A DNA stretch of 36,125 nucleotides from NCBI GenBank assembly GCA_029865465.1, contig JAOUGW010000006.1, forward strand, positions 1-36,125. Reading direction: 5' to 3'. Origin of the DNA: Gammaproteobacteria bacterium (GTDB lineage: Bacteria > Pseudomonadota > Gammaproteobacteria > Steroidobacterales > Steroidobacteraceae). Made by a program: the position numbers and the translations under genes. The notes beneath the pieces are model-generated. The model was not told the DNA's origin and searched no databases. It was given only the letters and a program-made list of their open reading frames with translations. Of this stretch, positions 26,238 through 35,232 are shown one piece after another (positions within the stretch are counted from its first letter, which is position 1; each line of letters starts with the position of its first letter).

Positions 26238-26265
26238 CTAACCCCTATCCCCTAGCCCCTAACCC
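26238..26265. repeat. heptamer tandem repeat (CTAACCC)n
   Basis: Four 7-bp units CTAACCC, CTATCCC, CTAGCCC, CTAACCC are preceded by TTCCGA. They lie a few bases past the efp stop. The array matches, in the other orientation, the one at 34331-34358 and has the same unit length and CCGACTA cap as the arrays at 8024-8154. Confidence 0.85.
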
Positions 26266-26271
26266 CTCGTC

Positions 26272-26841
26272 TCAGCTCTTCGCGCGGCTCAAGTACTCCG
26301 AGGTCCGCGTGTCGACGCGGATGACTTCGCCTTCGTTCAGGAACAGCGGCACGCGCACCACGGCGCCTGTCTCGAGCTTCGCCGGCTTCTGGCCACCCGT
26401 CGCGGTGTCGCCGCGCACGCCCGGGTCCGTCTCGACGATCTTGAGTTCGACGTGGGCGGGGGCAACCACCGACAGCGGCACGCCGTTCCAGAGCATGACC
26501 GTGCACATCGTGCCGTCCTTGAGCCACATCGCGGCGTCGCCCATGGCTTCCTTGCCCGCAGTGTGCTGCTCGAAGTTGTCGGGGACCATGAAGTGCCAGA
26601 AACTGCCGTCGCTGTAGAGGTACTGCATCTCCGATTCCTGGATGTCCGCGCTCTCGACGGTGTCGCCGGACCGGAAACTGCGCTCGAGCGTGCGGCCCGA
26701 CTTCAGGTTGCGGATGCGCACGCGGTTGAACGCCTGGCCCTTCCCGGGCTTCACGAATTCGTTCTCCACGATCACGTACGGGTCGCCGTCGATCATGATC
26801 TTGAGACCGGACTTGAATTCGTTCGTGCTGTAGGTGGACAT
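26272..26841 (-). CDS. efp: elongation factor P
   Basis: EF-P enters the ribosomal E site and relieves stalling at polyproline. The 189-residue protein has the KOW-like domain I with the loop [13 protein letters not shown], where Lys34 sits at the tip; this is the residue that EpmA (23474-24466) modifies. The two OB domains follow, with DGSFWHFM and the C-terminal [28 protein letters not shown] signature. The start at 26841 matches the family; an upstream in-frame extension has no similarity. Confidence 0.97.
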   Translation of the reverse strand: MSTYSTNEFKSGLKIMIDGDPYVIVENEFVKPGKGQAFNRVRIRNLKSGRTLERSFRSGDTVESADIQESEMQYLYSDGSFWHFMVPDNFEQHTAGKEAMGDAAMWLKDGTMCTVMLWNGVPLSVVAPAHVELKIVETDPGVRGDTATGGQKPAKLETGAVVRVPLFLNEGEVIRVDTRTSEYLSRAKS

Positions 26842-26923
26842 GGATGTGCTGCGCTTGGGCTGGGGCGGTAGGACCGGGAGCGGCAGGCACCGGCGGTAAC
26901 GGGCTGCCTGCGGCAAGCCGCGC

Positions 26924-26953
26924 ATGATACCTGCAACCCTGCTCTGCCGTCAC
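26924..26953 (-). promoter_or_regulatory. possible sigma70 promoter of efp
   Basis: The minus strand reads GTGACG, an 18-nt spacer, then TATCAT, about 80 nt before the efp start. It lies in the 258-nt gap shared with the divergent FimX-like gene. Confidence 0.45.
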
Positions 26954-27001
26954 CCAGGTGCGAGGCGCTGCCTCGAAGACAATGCTGCCACCTGCGTCAC
27001 G

Positions 27002-27029
27002 TTAGGCGCGCAAACCCCGATGCTATGAT
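27002..27029 (+). promoter_or_regulatory. possible extended -10 promoter of the FimX-like gene
   Basis: TTAGGC, a 16-nt spacer ending TGC, then TATGAT. The TG two bases... one base removed from TATGAT makes an extended -10 box. The leader to the TTG start at 27100 would be about 65 nt. Confidence 0.45.
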
Positions 27030-27099
27030 CCCCGCGGATTTGACAGTACACGTGCGCGGGGGCCCGGTCGGCCCGGTCCGTGCCTAACAGGGTACGAAA

Positions 27100-29148
27100 T
27101 TGGGCGAAATCAGCGCCATTCCAGTAGTCGTCCTGTCGCGGCAGCAGGACCCCGTCGAGATCATCAACAGCACCCTGCGCAACGCCGGCCAGGCGGTTCA
27201 CTGCACCTGGGTGCGGGAACTCAGCGACCTCGCCGATGCGCTCGGCACGCCCGATCCGCCGCAGCTGCTGTTCTTCTGCGTCTCCGATTCGGACGAACTC
27301 GAGAGCGCAATGGCGCAGCGCACCCGCCTCGCTCCGCGCGTGCCGGCCCTCGTGGTGCGCGATTCGCTCACCGAAGCCGACCTCGTTCGTGGCCTCGAGC
27401 TCGGTGCCGCCGACGTCGTGACGCTGACTGCCAGCGGCCGGTTGCAGGCCGTCGCCACGCGCGAACTCGACGCCGCGCGCCTGGACAATGCTCTCAATGG
27501 CACGCTCGCGTCCGCCCGCCAGTACCGCGACCAGATGCGCGCGTTCATGACCGGCTCGACCGATGCGATCGCGCACGCGCAGGAAGGCATCGTCGTGGAC
27601 GTCAATCCCGCCTGGAGCGAACTCTTCGGACACGCGGATCCGAGCGACCTGCTCGGGCAGCCGCTCATGGACATGTTCGACGCCCGCAGCCATGCGGCCC
27701 TCAAGGGCGCGCTCGTCGCCGCGACGCAGGGTCGCTGGGCCGGCCATGCATTGAGCGTGATAGCGCTGCAGCCCGCAGGCGGCTCGCAACCGCTCGAACT
27801 GAGCTTCGAACGCTTTGAGTTCGAAGGCGAACCAGCCGTGCGCCTGCGTGTCGCCACGCAGAAGCGCGACCTCGAGTCGCTGGCCAACCAGCTCGAGCAG
27901 GCCATGCGCCTCGACTCGCGCACCGGACTCCTGCGTCGCGCCGCGTTCATCGAATCGGCTCAGGCGCGCGCGGCGCAGCCGCTCAAGGCCGGACTGCGCG
28001 CGGTTGCTTACCTGGCTCCGGACAGCTTCGACAACGTCGAGCTCGAACTCGGCCCCATCGTGGCCGAGGAAGTGCTGGACGCGCTGTCGCGCCGCGTGCA
28101 GGAACAACTGCAACCCGGCGACCTCGCGAGCCGCGTCGCGCCGCACGGCATCGCGCTGCTCATCGAGCGCGGCAACCCCCGCGACCAGGAAGCCTGGCTG
28201 GCGAAGCTGCGCGAGCGCATCGCGGCAGAACCGTTGCGGAACGGCCAGGCAGCCGTCGAGCTCACGTGCAGCATTGGTTCGGCGCCACTGCATGGCCATG
28301 GCGGCCCGCTGCACAAGGCGCTCGAGACCGCGATCGCTGCACAGCGCCTGGCCGCGGGCGCCGGCGGCGATCGCTGTCTGCACCGGGAGCAGGCGGGCGC
28401 CAGGCCTGCGATCGACGAGGCCGATCGCGCGTGGGCGAACCAGATCAAGGCCGCGCTGATGGCGAACCGGTTCCGGCTCGTGCAGCAGCCAATTGCGAAC
28501 CTCGTCGGCGAAGACCGGCCGATGTTCGACCTGCTGGTGCGTATGCTCGACGAATCCGGGCAGGAAGTCCTGCCGACGGAGTTCCTCGCCGCGGCTGAAC
28601 GCACCGACCTGATGAAGAACATCGACCGCTGGATCGTCGGCGCCGCCATGTCTTTCTGCGCTGCGAAGCAGCCCCACCGGGTCTTCGTGCGTCTCTCCCG
28701 CGATTCGATGCATGACCAGACGCTCGGCACCTGGCTGCAGCAGCAACTGAAGGCGTCCGGCGTCGCGCCCAGCCGCATGGTCTTCGAGATCACCGAAGAA
28801 ATGGCGCACGACAAGCCGCGCGAGGCGCGCTCGCTGCAAGGCCTGCTCTCGGCGCTCGGCGTCGAATTCGCCGTCGAGCACTTCGGCGCCTCCGGCGATG
28901 CCGCCGCGCTGCTGCGGCGCCTGCCCGTCAATTACGTCAAGATCGACGGCGCCTTGATGCAAGGCCTCGCCAACGACCGCCGTCTGCAGGAACGCGTGAA
29001 AGCGCTGGTCGACGTGGCGCGCGAATACGGCGTGACGACGATCGCCGAACGCGTCGAGGACGCGAACACGATGGCCGTGCTGTGGCAGCTCGGCATCGAG
29101 TTCATCCAGGGCTATTTCGTGAACAGCCCGGAACAGGTCGTAATGTGA
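27100..29148 (+). CDS. FimX-like protein: receiver-like, PAS, degenerate GGDEF and EAL domains
   Basis: The 682-residue protein has a receiver-like domain (1-130), PAS (about 145-245: GIVVDVNPAWSELFGHADPSDLLGQ), a GGDEF domain without the signature (about 255-420) and an EAL domain (about 435-680). EAL reads DLLVRM instead of EAL-R, FEITE is kept, DDFG reads EHFG, and AEGVE reads AERVE; QGYF is kept. So neither c-di-GMP synthesis nor hydrolysis is expected, but binding remains possible, as in Pseudomonas and Xanthomonas FimX (about 690 aa), which controls type IV pilus assembly. An in-frame stop at 27085-27087 leaves TTG 27100 as the first start, with AGGG upstream. Confidence 0.83.
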   Translation: MGEISAIPVVVLSRQQDPVEIINSTLRNAGQAVHCTWVRELSDLADALGTPDPPQLLFFCVSDSDELESAMAQRTRLAPRVPALVVRDSLTEADLVRGLELGAADVVTLTASGRLQAVATRELDAARLDNALNGTLASARQYRDQMRAFMTGSTDAIAHAQEGIVVDVNPAWSELFGHADPSDLLGQPLMDMFDARSHAALKGALVAATQGRWAGHALSVIALQPAGGSQPLELSFERFEFEGEPAVRLRVATQKRDLESLANQLEQAMRLDSRTGLLRRAAFIESAQARAAQPLKAGLRAVAYLAPDSFDNVELELGPIVAEEVLDALSRRVQEQLQPGDLASRVAPHGIALLIERGNPRDQEAWLAKLRERIAAEPLRNGQAAVELTCSIGSAPLHGHGGPLHKALETAIAAQRLAAGAGGDRCLHREQAGARPAIDEADRAWANQIKAALMANRFRLVQQPIANLVGEDRPMFDLLVRMLDESGQEVLPTEFLAAAERTDLMKNIDRWIVGAAMSFCAAKQPHRVFVRLSRDSMHDQTLGTWLQQQLKASGVAPSRMVFEITEEMAHDKPREARSLQGLLSALGVEFAVEHFGASGDAAALLRRLPVNYVKIDGALMQGLANDRRLQERVKALVDVAREYGVTTIAERVEDANTMAVLWQLGIEFIQGYFVNSPEQVVM

Positions 29149-29280
29149 GGAAGGGGCCCGGGGTCCGGGACTGGCAGGACTCCGCGACCAGGTCATCATT
29201 CGTTCCCCGCGCGTCCGCGTTCCTCGCAATCCCCCGGCGACGGCACGCATCATCGGCCGCAAGCCGCTAGACTACGTGCG

Positions 29281-30033
29281 ATGACATCTGAGGTAATGAT
29301 CCTTGCAGCCGCGTTCTTCTGCCTCGCGGCTCTGTACAGCAGCGTGGGACACGCGGGCGCATCGGGTTACCTCGCGACGATGGCGTTGCTGGGCGTCGCG
29401 CCCGCCACCATGCGACCCACCGCGCTCGCACTCAACCTGATCGTTGCGACATTGACGACCTACCGGTTCTGGCGCGCCGGCTGGACCCGTTGGGACCAGC
29501 TGCTGCCGTTCGCGATCGCATCGGTGCCGCTCGCATACTTCGGCGGACGGATGCAGGTATCCGTGACGGGCTACCGTACGTTGGTAGGTATCGTCCTGCT
29601 GTGCTCCGCAGCCGTCCTGGCCTGGCGCGCGCGCGGCGGTGCATCGACGCCCGTGGAGCGACCCCTGCAGATACCTCTGGTTGCCGCGGTTGGCAGCGGC
29701 GCGACGATCGGGCTGCTGTCGGGGCTCACAGGCACCGGGGGCGGCATCTTCTTGAGCCCGCTGCTGCTGCTCGCGGGCTGGGCGGGGCCACGCGGTGCAG
29801 CGGGGCTCGCCGCGCCTTTTATTTGCCTGAATTCTCTGGCAGGCCTGATCGGCGTGCAGTGGGGCGCCAACTCGCTGCCTGCCGCCATGCCTTTGCTCAT
29901 CGCCTCTGTGCTCGCTGGAGGCTGGATTGGCACGGCACTGGGATTGCAGCGACTGCCGACTCGTGGCCTGTTGTGGGCGCTGGCGGCCGTATTGCTGGTT
30001 GCCGGCGGCAAACTGCTGCTGCCGGCACACTAG
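29281..30033 (+). CDS. TauE/SafE (TSUP) family membrane permease
   Basis: The 250-residue protein has about eight hydrophobic segments and the two TSUP repeats: SSVGHAGASGYLATMALLGV near the start and SGLTGTGGGIFLSPLLLLAG in the second half. The family exports or takes up sulfite, sulfoacetate and other small organosulfur anions. The substrate here is unknown and no sulfur genes are adjacent. The 132-nt gap before it holds only a weak TAGACT box 7 nt ahead of the ATG. It converges on parC with a 33-nt gap. Confidence 0.88.
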   Translation: MTSEVMILAAAFFCLAALYSSVGHAGASGYLATMALLGVAPATMRPTALALNLIVATLTTYRFWRAGWTRWDQLLPFAIASVPLAYFGGRMQVSVTGYRTLVGIVLLCSAAVLAWRARGGASTPVERPLQIPLVAAVGSGATIGLLSGLTGTGGGIFLSPLLLLAGWAGPRGAAGLAAPFICLNSLAGLIGVQWGANSLPAAMPLLIASVLAGGWIGTALGLQRLPTRGLLWALAAVLLVAGGKLLLPAH

Positions 30034-30066
30034 ATCGCCTGCGGTGCTCCGCCATCCCGCCGACCC

Positions 30067-32334
30067 CTACTCGACTTCGAGGCCTTCCGCCTTGCGCCAG
30101 CCCCGCGGCAACACCGCGCCGCGCTGTCCGCGTTCGCCGCGGTACGCCGTGAGATCCCTGTAGGACAAGCCCATCGTACGGTCGCCGCACAGCACCTTCA
30201 GCGTCTGGCCCGGCGCGACGGCTGCGATTGCGAGCAATGTCTCGGGCTCGACCAGCGACTTCCTGGTCGAGATGCCGAAGATCTTGTTGCCCTTGCCGCG
30301 CGGCAGTTCGGGCAGGTCGGCCACCGGGAACGCCAGCAGGCGCCCTTCCGAATTGACCGCAGCGAGCAACGGCTCGGCGCCCGGCGGCACGATTGCTGGC
30401 GCGATCGCCGCGTAGCCGTCCGGCACGTTGAGCACGGCCTTGCCCGCGCGATTGCGGCTGTGCAGGTCTTCGAGCCTGACGACGAAGCCATAGCCCGCGC
30501 TGCTCGCGAGCACCCAGCGATCCTCGGGCTCACCGATGAGCACGCCGGGGAACGTCGCGCCGTCGGGCGGATCGAGACGACCCGACAGCGGCTCACCTTG
30601 TCCGCGCGCTGACGGCAACGTGTGCGCCAGCAGGCTGTACGCGCGACCCGTACTGTCGAGGAAGACGGCCTGTTGCGTGCTGCGGCCCCTGGCGCACGCG
30701 CGGTACTCATCGCCCGTCTTGTACGAGAGCGTGCGCGGGTCGATCTCGTGCCCCTTGGCCGCGCGCACCCAGCCGCTCTTCGACAGCACCACCGTGGTCG
30801 GCTCGCTCGCGACGAGTTCGGTCTCGTCGATCGCCTGCGCGGCGGCACGTGCCACCAGCTTGCTGCGGCGGTCATCGCCGTATTTCAGGGCGTCCGCCTG
30901 GATCTCGTCGCGCACCAGCTTCTTGAGCCTGGCCTTGCTGCCGAGCAGCTTTTCGAGGCCGTCGCGCTCCTTGGCGAGCTCGCCCTGCTCGCCGCGGATC
31001 TTCATCTCCTCGAGCCGCGCGAGATGGCGCAACTTCGTATCGAGGATGGCCTCGGCCTGTGCCTCGGAGAGCTGGAACCGCGCGATCAACGCCGCCTTCG
31101 GGTCGTCCTCGGTGCGGACGATGCGGATGACCTCGTCGAGGTTCAGGTACGCGATCAGCAGGCCGTCGAGGATGTGCAGCCGCGCGTTGACCTTCTCGAG
31201 CCGGTACTGCAACCGGCGCGTCACCGTGTCGACGCGGAACGACAGCCATTCTTCGAGCAGCGCGCGCAGCCCCATCACGCGCGGCCGGCCGTCGCGCGCG
31301 ATGACGTTCAGGTTGACGCGGTAGGTGCGCTCGAGATCCGTTGTCGCAAACAGATGCGCCATGACCTGTTCGGTGTCGACACGGTTGGAACGCGGCGTGA
31401 TGACGAGGCGCGTCGGGTGCTCGTGATCCGACTCGTCGCGCAGGTCCTCGATCATCGGCAGTTTCTTCGCCCGCATCTGCACCGCGATCTGCTCGAGCAC
31501 CTTCGCGCCGGAGACCTGGTGCGGCAGCTCCGTCACGATGATTTCGCCGTCTTCCAGCTCGAACCGGGCGCGCGCCCGGAAGGTGCCGTTGCCGGTCTCG
31601 TAGATCTTCTGCAATTCTTCGCGTGGGGTGATGATCTCCGCACCCGTCGGGAAATCCGGGCCGAGCACGTGCTCGCAGAGCTGCGCGGTCGTCGCCTTAG
31701 GCTCGTCGAGCAGGCGGATGCAGGCGGCCGCGACTTCGCGCAGGTTGTGCGGCGGAATGTCGGTGGACATGCCCACCGCGATGCCCATCGCTCCGTTCAA
31801 CAGCAGGTTGGGCAACCGCGCGGGCAGCAGGCAGGGCTCGTCGAGCGAACCGTCGAAGTTGGGCTGCCAGTCCACCGTGCCCTGGCCCAGCTCCGACAGC
31901 AGGACCTCGGCGTAGCGCGAGAGCTTCGACTCGGTGTACCGCATCGCGGCGAACGACTTCGGATCGTCCGGCGAACCGAAGTTGCCCTGCCCGTCCACGA
32001 TCGGGTAACGGTACGAGAACGGCTGTGCCATCAGCACCATGGCCTCGTAGCAGGCCGAGTCGCCGTGCGGGTGGAACTTGCCGATCACGTCGCCGACCGT
32101 GCGGGCCGACTTCTTGGGCTTGGCGGTGGCGGCGAGACCGAGCTCGCTCATCGCGTAGATGATGCGGCGCTGCACGGGCTTCAGGCCGTCGCCGACGTGT
32201 GGCAGCGCGCGATCGAGAATCACGTACATCGAGTACTCGAGGTAGGCGCGCTCCGTGAACGTGCGCAGCGGCTGGCGCTCGACGCCCTCGAAATCGAGGG
32301 TCGCGGTCATATCGGTGTCCTTGCTCTTGCTCAT
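30067..32334 (-). CDS. parC: DNA topoisomerase IV subunit A
   Basis: ParC cuts and rejoins DNA so that ParE can drive decatenation of daughter chromosomes. The 755-residue protein begins with [36 protein letters not shown]. The quinolone-determining region reads [12 protein letters not shown], with the sensitive-type Ser and Glu, and the catalytic Tyr sits in AAMRYTES. The C-terminal pinwheel domain follows from about residue 490. The 755-aa length is the ParC rather than the GyrA size. ATG 32334 overlaps the parE stop by 4 nt; ATG 32310 is an alternative start. Confidence 0.96.
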   Translation of the reverse strand: MSKSKDTDMTATLDFEGVERQPLRTFTERAYLEYSMYVILDRALPHVGDGLKPVQRRIIYAMSELGLAATAKPKKSARTVGDVIGKFHPHGDSACYEAMVLMAQPFSYRYPIVDGQGNFGSPDDPKSFAAMRYTESKLSRYAEVLLSELGQGTVDWQPNFDGSLDEPCLLPARLPNLLLNGAMGIAVGMSTDIPPHNLREVAAACIRLLDEPKATTAQLCEHVLGPDFPTGAEIITPREELQKIYETGNGTFRARARFELEDGEIIVTELPHQVSGAKVLEQIAVQMRAKKLPMIEDLRDESDHEHPTRLVITPRSNRVDTEQVMAHLFATTDLERTYRVNLNVIARDGRPRVMGLRALLEEWLSFRVDTVTRRLQYRLEKVNARLHILDGLLIAYLNLDEVIRIVRTEDDPKAALIARFQLSEAQAEAILDTKLRHLARLEEMKIRGEQGELAKERDGLEKLLGSKARLKKLVRDEIQADALKYGDDRRSKLVARAAAQAIDETELVASEPTTVVLSKSGWVRAAKGHEIDPRTLSYKTGDEYRACARGRSTQQAVFLDSTGRAYSLLAHTLPSARGQGEPLSGRLDPPDGATFPGVLIGEPEDRWVLASSAGYGFVVRLEDLHSRNRAGKAVLNVPDGYAAIAPAIVPPGAEPLLAAVNSEGRLLAFPVADLPELPRGKGNKIFGISTRKSLVEPETLLAIAAVAPGQTLKVLCGDRTMGLSYRDLTAYRGERGQRGAVLPRGWRKAEGLEVE

Positions 32335-34265
32335 CGCTGCTCTGCCGCCACCGCGTCGAGCGCCTCGATGGGCGCCACGACGCTGGCCAGGTTGCCTTTC
32401 GTCTCCAGCCAGTCACGACGGTCCGCCGCGCGCTTCTTGGCGAGCAGCATGTCCATGAGCTGGTCGGCGTTGTCCGCGGCGTCGACCGTGAGCTGGACCA
32501 GCCGGCGCGTCTCGCGCGCCATCGTGGTCTCGCGCAGCTGCAGCGGGTTCATTTCACCGAGGCCCTTGAAGCGCGTGACCGACGGCTTCGCGCGTGGGTT
32601 CTCGGTGCGGATGCGCTCGAGGATGCCGTTGCGTTCCGCGTCGTCGAGCGCGTACTCGACGTTCTTGCCGTAGTCGATGCGATAGAGCGGCGGCATCGCC
32701 ACGTAGACGTGCCCCGCGAGCACCAGCGGCCGGAAGTGCCGCAGGAACAGCGCGCAGAGCAGCGTGGCGATGTGCAAGCCGTCGGAGTCGGCGTCCGCGA
32801 GGATGCAGACCTTGCCATAGCGCAGGTCGACGATGTTGTCCGAGCCGGGCTCGACACCGATCGCAACGGTGATGTCGTGCACTTCCTGCGACGACAGCAC
32901 GTCGGCTGCCTCGACTTCCCAGGTGTTCAGGATCTTGCCGCGCAGCGGCATCACCGCCTGGAACTCGCGATCGCGCGCCTGCTTGGCGGAGCCGCCTGCC
33001 GAGTCGCCCTCGACGAGGAACAGCTCGGCGCGCTGCGGGTCCTGGCTGCTGCAGTCAGCGAGTTTCCCGGGCAGCGCCGGCCCGGCCACGACGCGCTTGC
33101 GCGCGATCTTCTGGCTCGCCTTCAGCCGCGTCTGCGCATTGACGATCGCGAGCTGGGCGATCTTCTCGCCCGCCTCCGGGTGCTGGCTCAGCCACAACCC
33201 GAAGTGGTCCTTGACGATGCCCGAGACGAACGCGGCCGGCTCGCGGGACGACAGGCGCTCCTTGGTCTGCCCGGCGAACTGCGGGTCGCGCATCTTCATC
33301 GAAAGCACGTAGCTGGTGTCGTCCCAGACGTCCTCGGGCGAGAGCTTCAGGCCGCGTGGCAGCAGGTTGCGGAACTCGCAGAACTCACGCACCGCTTCGG
33401 TCAGGCCAAGGCGAAAGCCGTTGACGTGCGTGCCGCCCTGCGCGGTCGGGATCAGGTTGACGTAGCTCTCCTCGAACCGCGTGCCGCCGTCCGTGCGCCA
33501 GACCACTGCCCAGTCGACCCCTTCCTGCTCGCCCTCGACCTTGCCGACGAACGGTTCGTCCGGCAGCCATTCGGTGGACTCCAGTGACTCGCGCAGGTAC
33601 TGCGACAGTCCTTCGCTGTAGATCCACTCTTCCTTCTCGCCGGTCTTCTCGACGTTGAAGCGAACGCGCAGGCCCGGGCACAGCACGGCCTTGGCCTTGA
33701 GCACGTGCTTCAACTTCGGCAGCGCGAAATCGGGGCTGTCGAAATAGGAGGTGTCCGGCCAGAAGCGGACCGTGGTGCCAGTGTTGCCCTTGCCGACCTC
33801 GCCGACGACCTCGAGCCTGGAGTGCACCTTCCCGTTCTTGAACGAGATGTTGTATTCCTTGCCGCCGCGGCGAACCCAGCACTCGAGGTGTTTCGAGAGC
33901 GCGTTGACCACCGAGACGCCCACGCCGTGCAGGCCGCCCGAGAACTTGTAGCCGGAATCGGCCGAGAACTTGCCGCCCGCGTGCAGCCGGGTGAGGATCA
34001 GCTCGACGCCGCTCACCTTCTCTTTCGGGTGGATGTCCACCGGCATGCCGCGACCGTCGTCGACGACCTCGAGCGACCCGTCCTTGTAGAGGGTCACGTC
34101 GATCCTGCTGCAATGGCCCGCCAGTGCTTCGTCGACGCTGTTGTCGACGACTTCGTGCGCGAGGTGGTTGGGCCGACTGGTGTCGGTGTACATGCCCGGG
34201 CGTCGCCGGACGGGCTCGAGTCCGCTCAGGACTTCGATGTCTTGAGCGGTGTAGGACTGGCTCAT
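32331..34265 (-). CDS. parE: DNA topoisomerase IV subunit B
   Basis: ParE is the ATPase subunit of topoisomerase IV. The 644-residue protein shows the GHKL motifs [27 protein letters not shown] and [14 protein letters not shown]. The Toprim segment follows, with [20 protein letters not shown] and DADSDG, and PLRGKILN lies between them. The size and lack of a GyrB-specific insertion favour ParE. The parE-parC order with a 4-nt overlap supports joint expression. A TGCTAGAAT extended -10 box lies about 50 nt upstream. Confidence 0.96.
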   Translation of the reverse strand: MSQSYTAQDIEVLSGLEPVRRRPGMYTDTSRPNHLAHEVVDNSVDEALAGHCSRIDVTLYKDGSLEVVDDGRGMPVDIHPKEKVSGVELILTRLHAGGKFSADSGYKFSGGLHGVGVSVVNALSKHLECWVRRGGKEYNISFKNGKVHSRLEVVGEVGKGNTGTTVRFWPDTSYFDSPDFALPKLKHVLKAKAVLCPGLRVRFNVEKTGEKEEWIYSEGLSQYLRESLESTEWLPDEPFVGKVEGEQEGVDWAVVWRTDGGTRFEESYVNLIPTAQGGTHVNGFRLGLTEAVREFCEFRNLLPRGLKLSPEDVWDDTSYVLSMKMRDPQFAGQTKERLSSREPAAFVSGIVKDHFGLWLSQHPEAGEKIAQLAIVNAQTRLKASQKIARKRVVAGPALPGKLADCSSQDPQRAELFLVEGDSAGGSAKQARDREFQAVMPLRGKILNTWEVEAADVLSSQEVHDITVAIGVEPGSDNIVDLRYGKVCILADADSDGLHIATLLCALFLRHFRPLVLAGHVYVAMPPLYRIDYGKNVEYALDDAERNGILERIRTENPRAKPSVTRFKGLGEMNPLQLRETTMARETRRLVQLTVDAADNADQLMDMLLAKKRAADRRDWLETKGNLASVVAPIEALDAVAAEQR

Positions 34266-34311
34266 TCTTGGATCGGTCCGCGGGCTCGCGTGGGTGGTGC
34301 AAAGCGCGCGA

Positions 34312-34321
34312 ATTCTAGCAG
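34312..34321 (-). promoter_or_regulatory. extended -10 promoter element upstream of parE
   Basis: The minus strand reads CTGCTAGAATTCGC, identical over 14 nt to the sequence upstream of cvpA (13378-13391). No clear -35 box is seen; the heptamer array occupies that region. Confidence 0.5.
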
Positions 34322-34330
34322 CTGAGGAAG

Positions 34331-34358
34331 GGGTTAGGGGTTAGGGGATGGGGGCTAG
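34331..34358. repeat. heptamer tandem repeat (GGGTTAG)n
   Basis: Four 7-bp units GGGTTAG, GGGTTAG, GGGATGG, GGGCTAG are followed by TCGGAAT. On the minus strand this is CCGACTAGCCC..., matching the array near efp (26238-26265). It sits between the parE promoter box and the two-hairpin element. Confidence 0.85.
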
Positions 34359-34384
34359 TCGGAATGGCCCCGTTCCGGCTGCTT

Positions 34385-34516
34385 GCGCCGTGCGAGTGCT
34401 TGCGCTCTGGCAAGCACTCGCCCAGGCGCCGTCTCGCAAGCGGCCGATCCAGTCGATCTTCCCGAGCGCGTGTCTGCCTTTCCGCGCTCGGGAAGATCGA
34501 CTGGATCGGCCGCCTG
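34385..34516 (+). repeat. two-hairpin variable-stem element, copy D
   Basis: Module 1 (34385-34429, 45 nt) has outer GCGCC/GGCGC and a 10-bp stem CGAGTGCTTG/CAAGCACTCG. A 7-nt spacer follows. Module 2 (34437-34516, 80 nt) has 34-nt arms with one mismatch, near the outer end, around the 12-nt loop TGTCTGCCTTTC. Outside the variable stems, the flank CTGCTTGCGCCGTGCGA and CGCCCAGGCGCC match copy A exactly. It lies in the 325-nt gap between the DUF3501 gene stop and parE, with module 2 nearer the stop and antisense to both genes. Confidence 0.85.
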
Positions 34517-34523
34517 TCACGGT

Positions 34524-34574
34524 GGCGTGTCTGCCTTTCCGCTCGCGGGGAAAGAACCCTGAACGAGCGCCTGC
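34524..34574 (+). repeat. half copy of module 2 (loop and right arm only)
   Basis: Just after copy D, GGCGTGTCTGCCTTTCCGCTCG repeats the conserved core, and the following bases resemble the right arm of copy C (GGGGAAAGAACCC...GAACGAGCGCC against GGAAAAGACCC...GAACGAACGCC). There is no left arm, so no long hairpin forms here. Confidence 0.7.
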
Positions 34575-34590
34575 GATCTCTTCCTCACCC

Positions 34591-35205
34591 CTAGGCGAGA
34601 TCCGCTACCAGCGCGTCACGCACTTCCGGCGCGACCGGGTCCACGGCGTGCCGATAGTTCGCATGGTCGATACCGGCACTGACGGCTGCGCCGCCCTTCA
34701 CCGCCGCGACCATCGCGGGCGTCAGCTCGAAACGCACGAAATGCACGGCCGACGTCTTCTCGTCGTTCTCGCGCTCGAGGTCTTCGTCGGCAATCGCGTG
34801 CACCCGTTCGTGCCCTGCGACCTGCACCCAGCAGCGGTCCTCCACTCCCTTGAGCCGGGCGAGCGCGACCTTGCGCTCGTCCGCGTCCGGGTACTCGATC
34901 AGCAGCGTGGCTTTCCAGTTGCTGCCGTCCGGAATCAACGGGTTGTAGGCGCCAAGTTCGTCGGCAATGCCGGCGGACTCGAAGATCCGCTCGATGCGCA
35001 GCATCTCCTGCACCTGGTACTGCACGGTGAGCCGGTCTTCGAACAGGATCGTCGCGTTCGGGCCGACCTGCAGCGTACGGCGCTTCTTGTGCGCGAGCAC
35101 CTGGGGCCGGAACTGCGGACGTTGCCTAGAATACTGCTCGAGGCTGAACAGATCCGCGGGCGACAGCTTCTGGAATCCGCGCGCAGTCGTGGTGTCGGTC
35201 GTCAT
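34591..35205 (-). CDS. DUF3501 family protein
   Basis: The 204-residue protein has the DUF3501 signatures KLSPADLFSLEQYSRQR, VLAHKKRRTLQVGPNATILF, EDRLTVQYQVQEMLRIERIF and AYNPLIPDGSNWKATLLIEYPD, and then EKTSAVHFVRFEL. The function is unknown. From memory the family travels with CCG-domain Fe-S proteins and rubrerythrin-like proteins, and here it follows such a CCG protein by 27 nt. ATG 35205 has a GGGGTGG stretch 8 nt upstream and is preferred to GTG 35217. Confidence 0.88.
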   Translation of the reverse strand: MTTDTTTARGFQKLSPADLFSLEQYSRQRPQFRPQVLAHKKRRTLQVGPNATILFEDRLTVQYQVQEMLRIERIFESAGIADELGAYNPLIPDGSNWKATLLIEYPDADERKVALARLKGVEDRCWVQVAGHERVHAIADEDLERENDEKTSAVHFVRFELTPAMVAAVKGGAAVSAGIDHANYRHAVDPVAPEVRDALVADLA

Positions 35206-35232
35206 TGTCGTTGCCACCCCGAATTTCCGGTG

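Noticed and set aside
27042-27047. TTGACA hexamer upstream of the FimX-like gene
   Set aside because: No -10 box at 16-18 nt; the extended -10 at 27021-27029 is a better candidate.
26950-29262. A 770-codon open frame on the minus strand opposite the FimX-like gene
   Set aside because: No recognisable motifs; the plus strand has PAS and EAL-type motifs and a plausible start.
34331-34358. Telomere-like repeat marking a linear replicon end
   Set aside because: GGGTTAG units resemble telomeric repeats, but there are only four imperfect copies inside an ordinary intergenic gap.
34437-34516. Module 2 as an ordinary rho-independent terminator
   Set aside because: The stem is far longer than usual and no T-run follows on either strand, so standard intrinsic termination is not supported.
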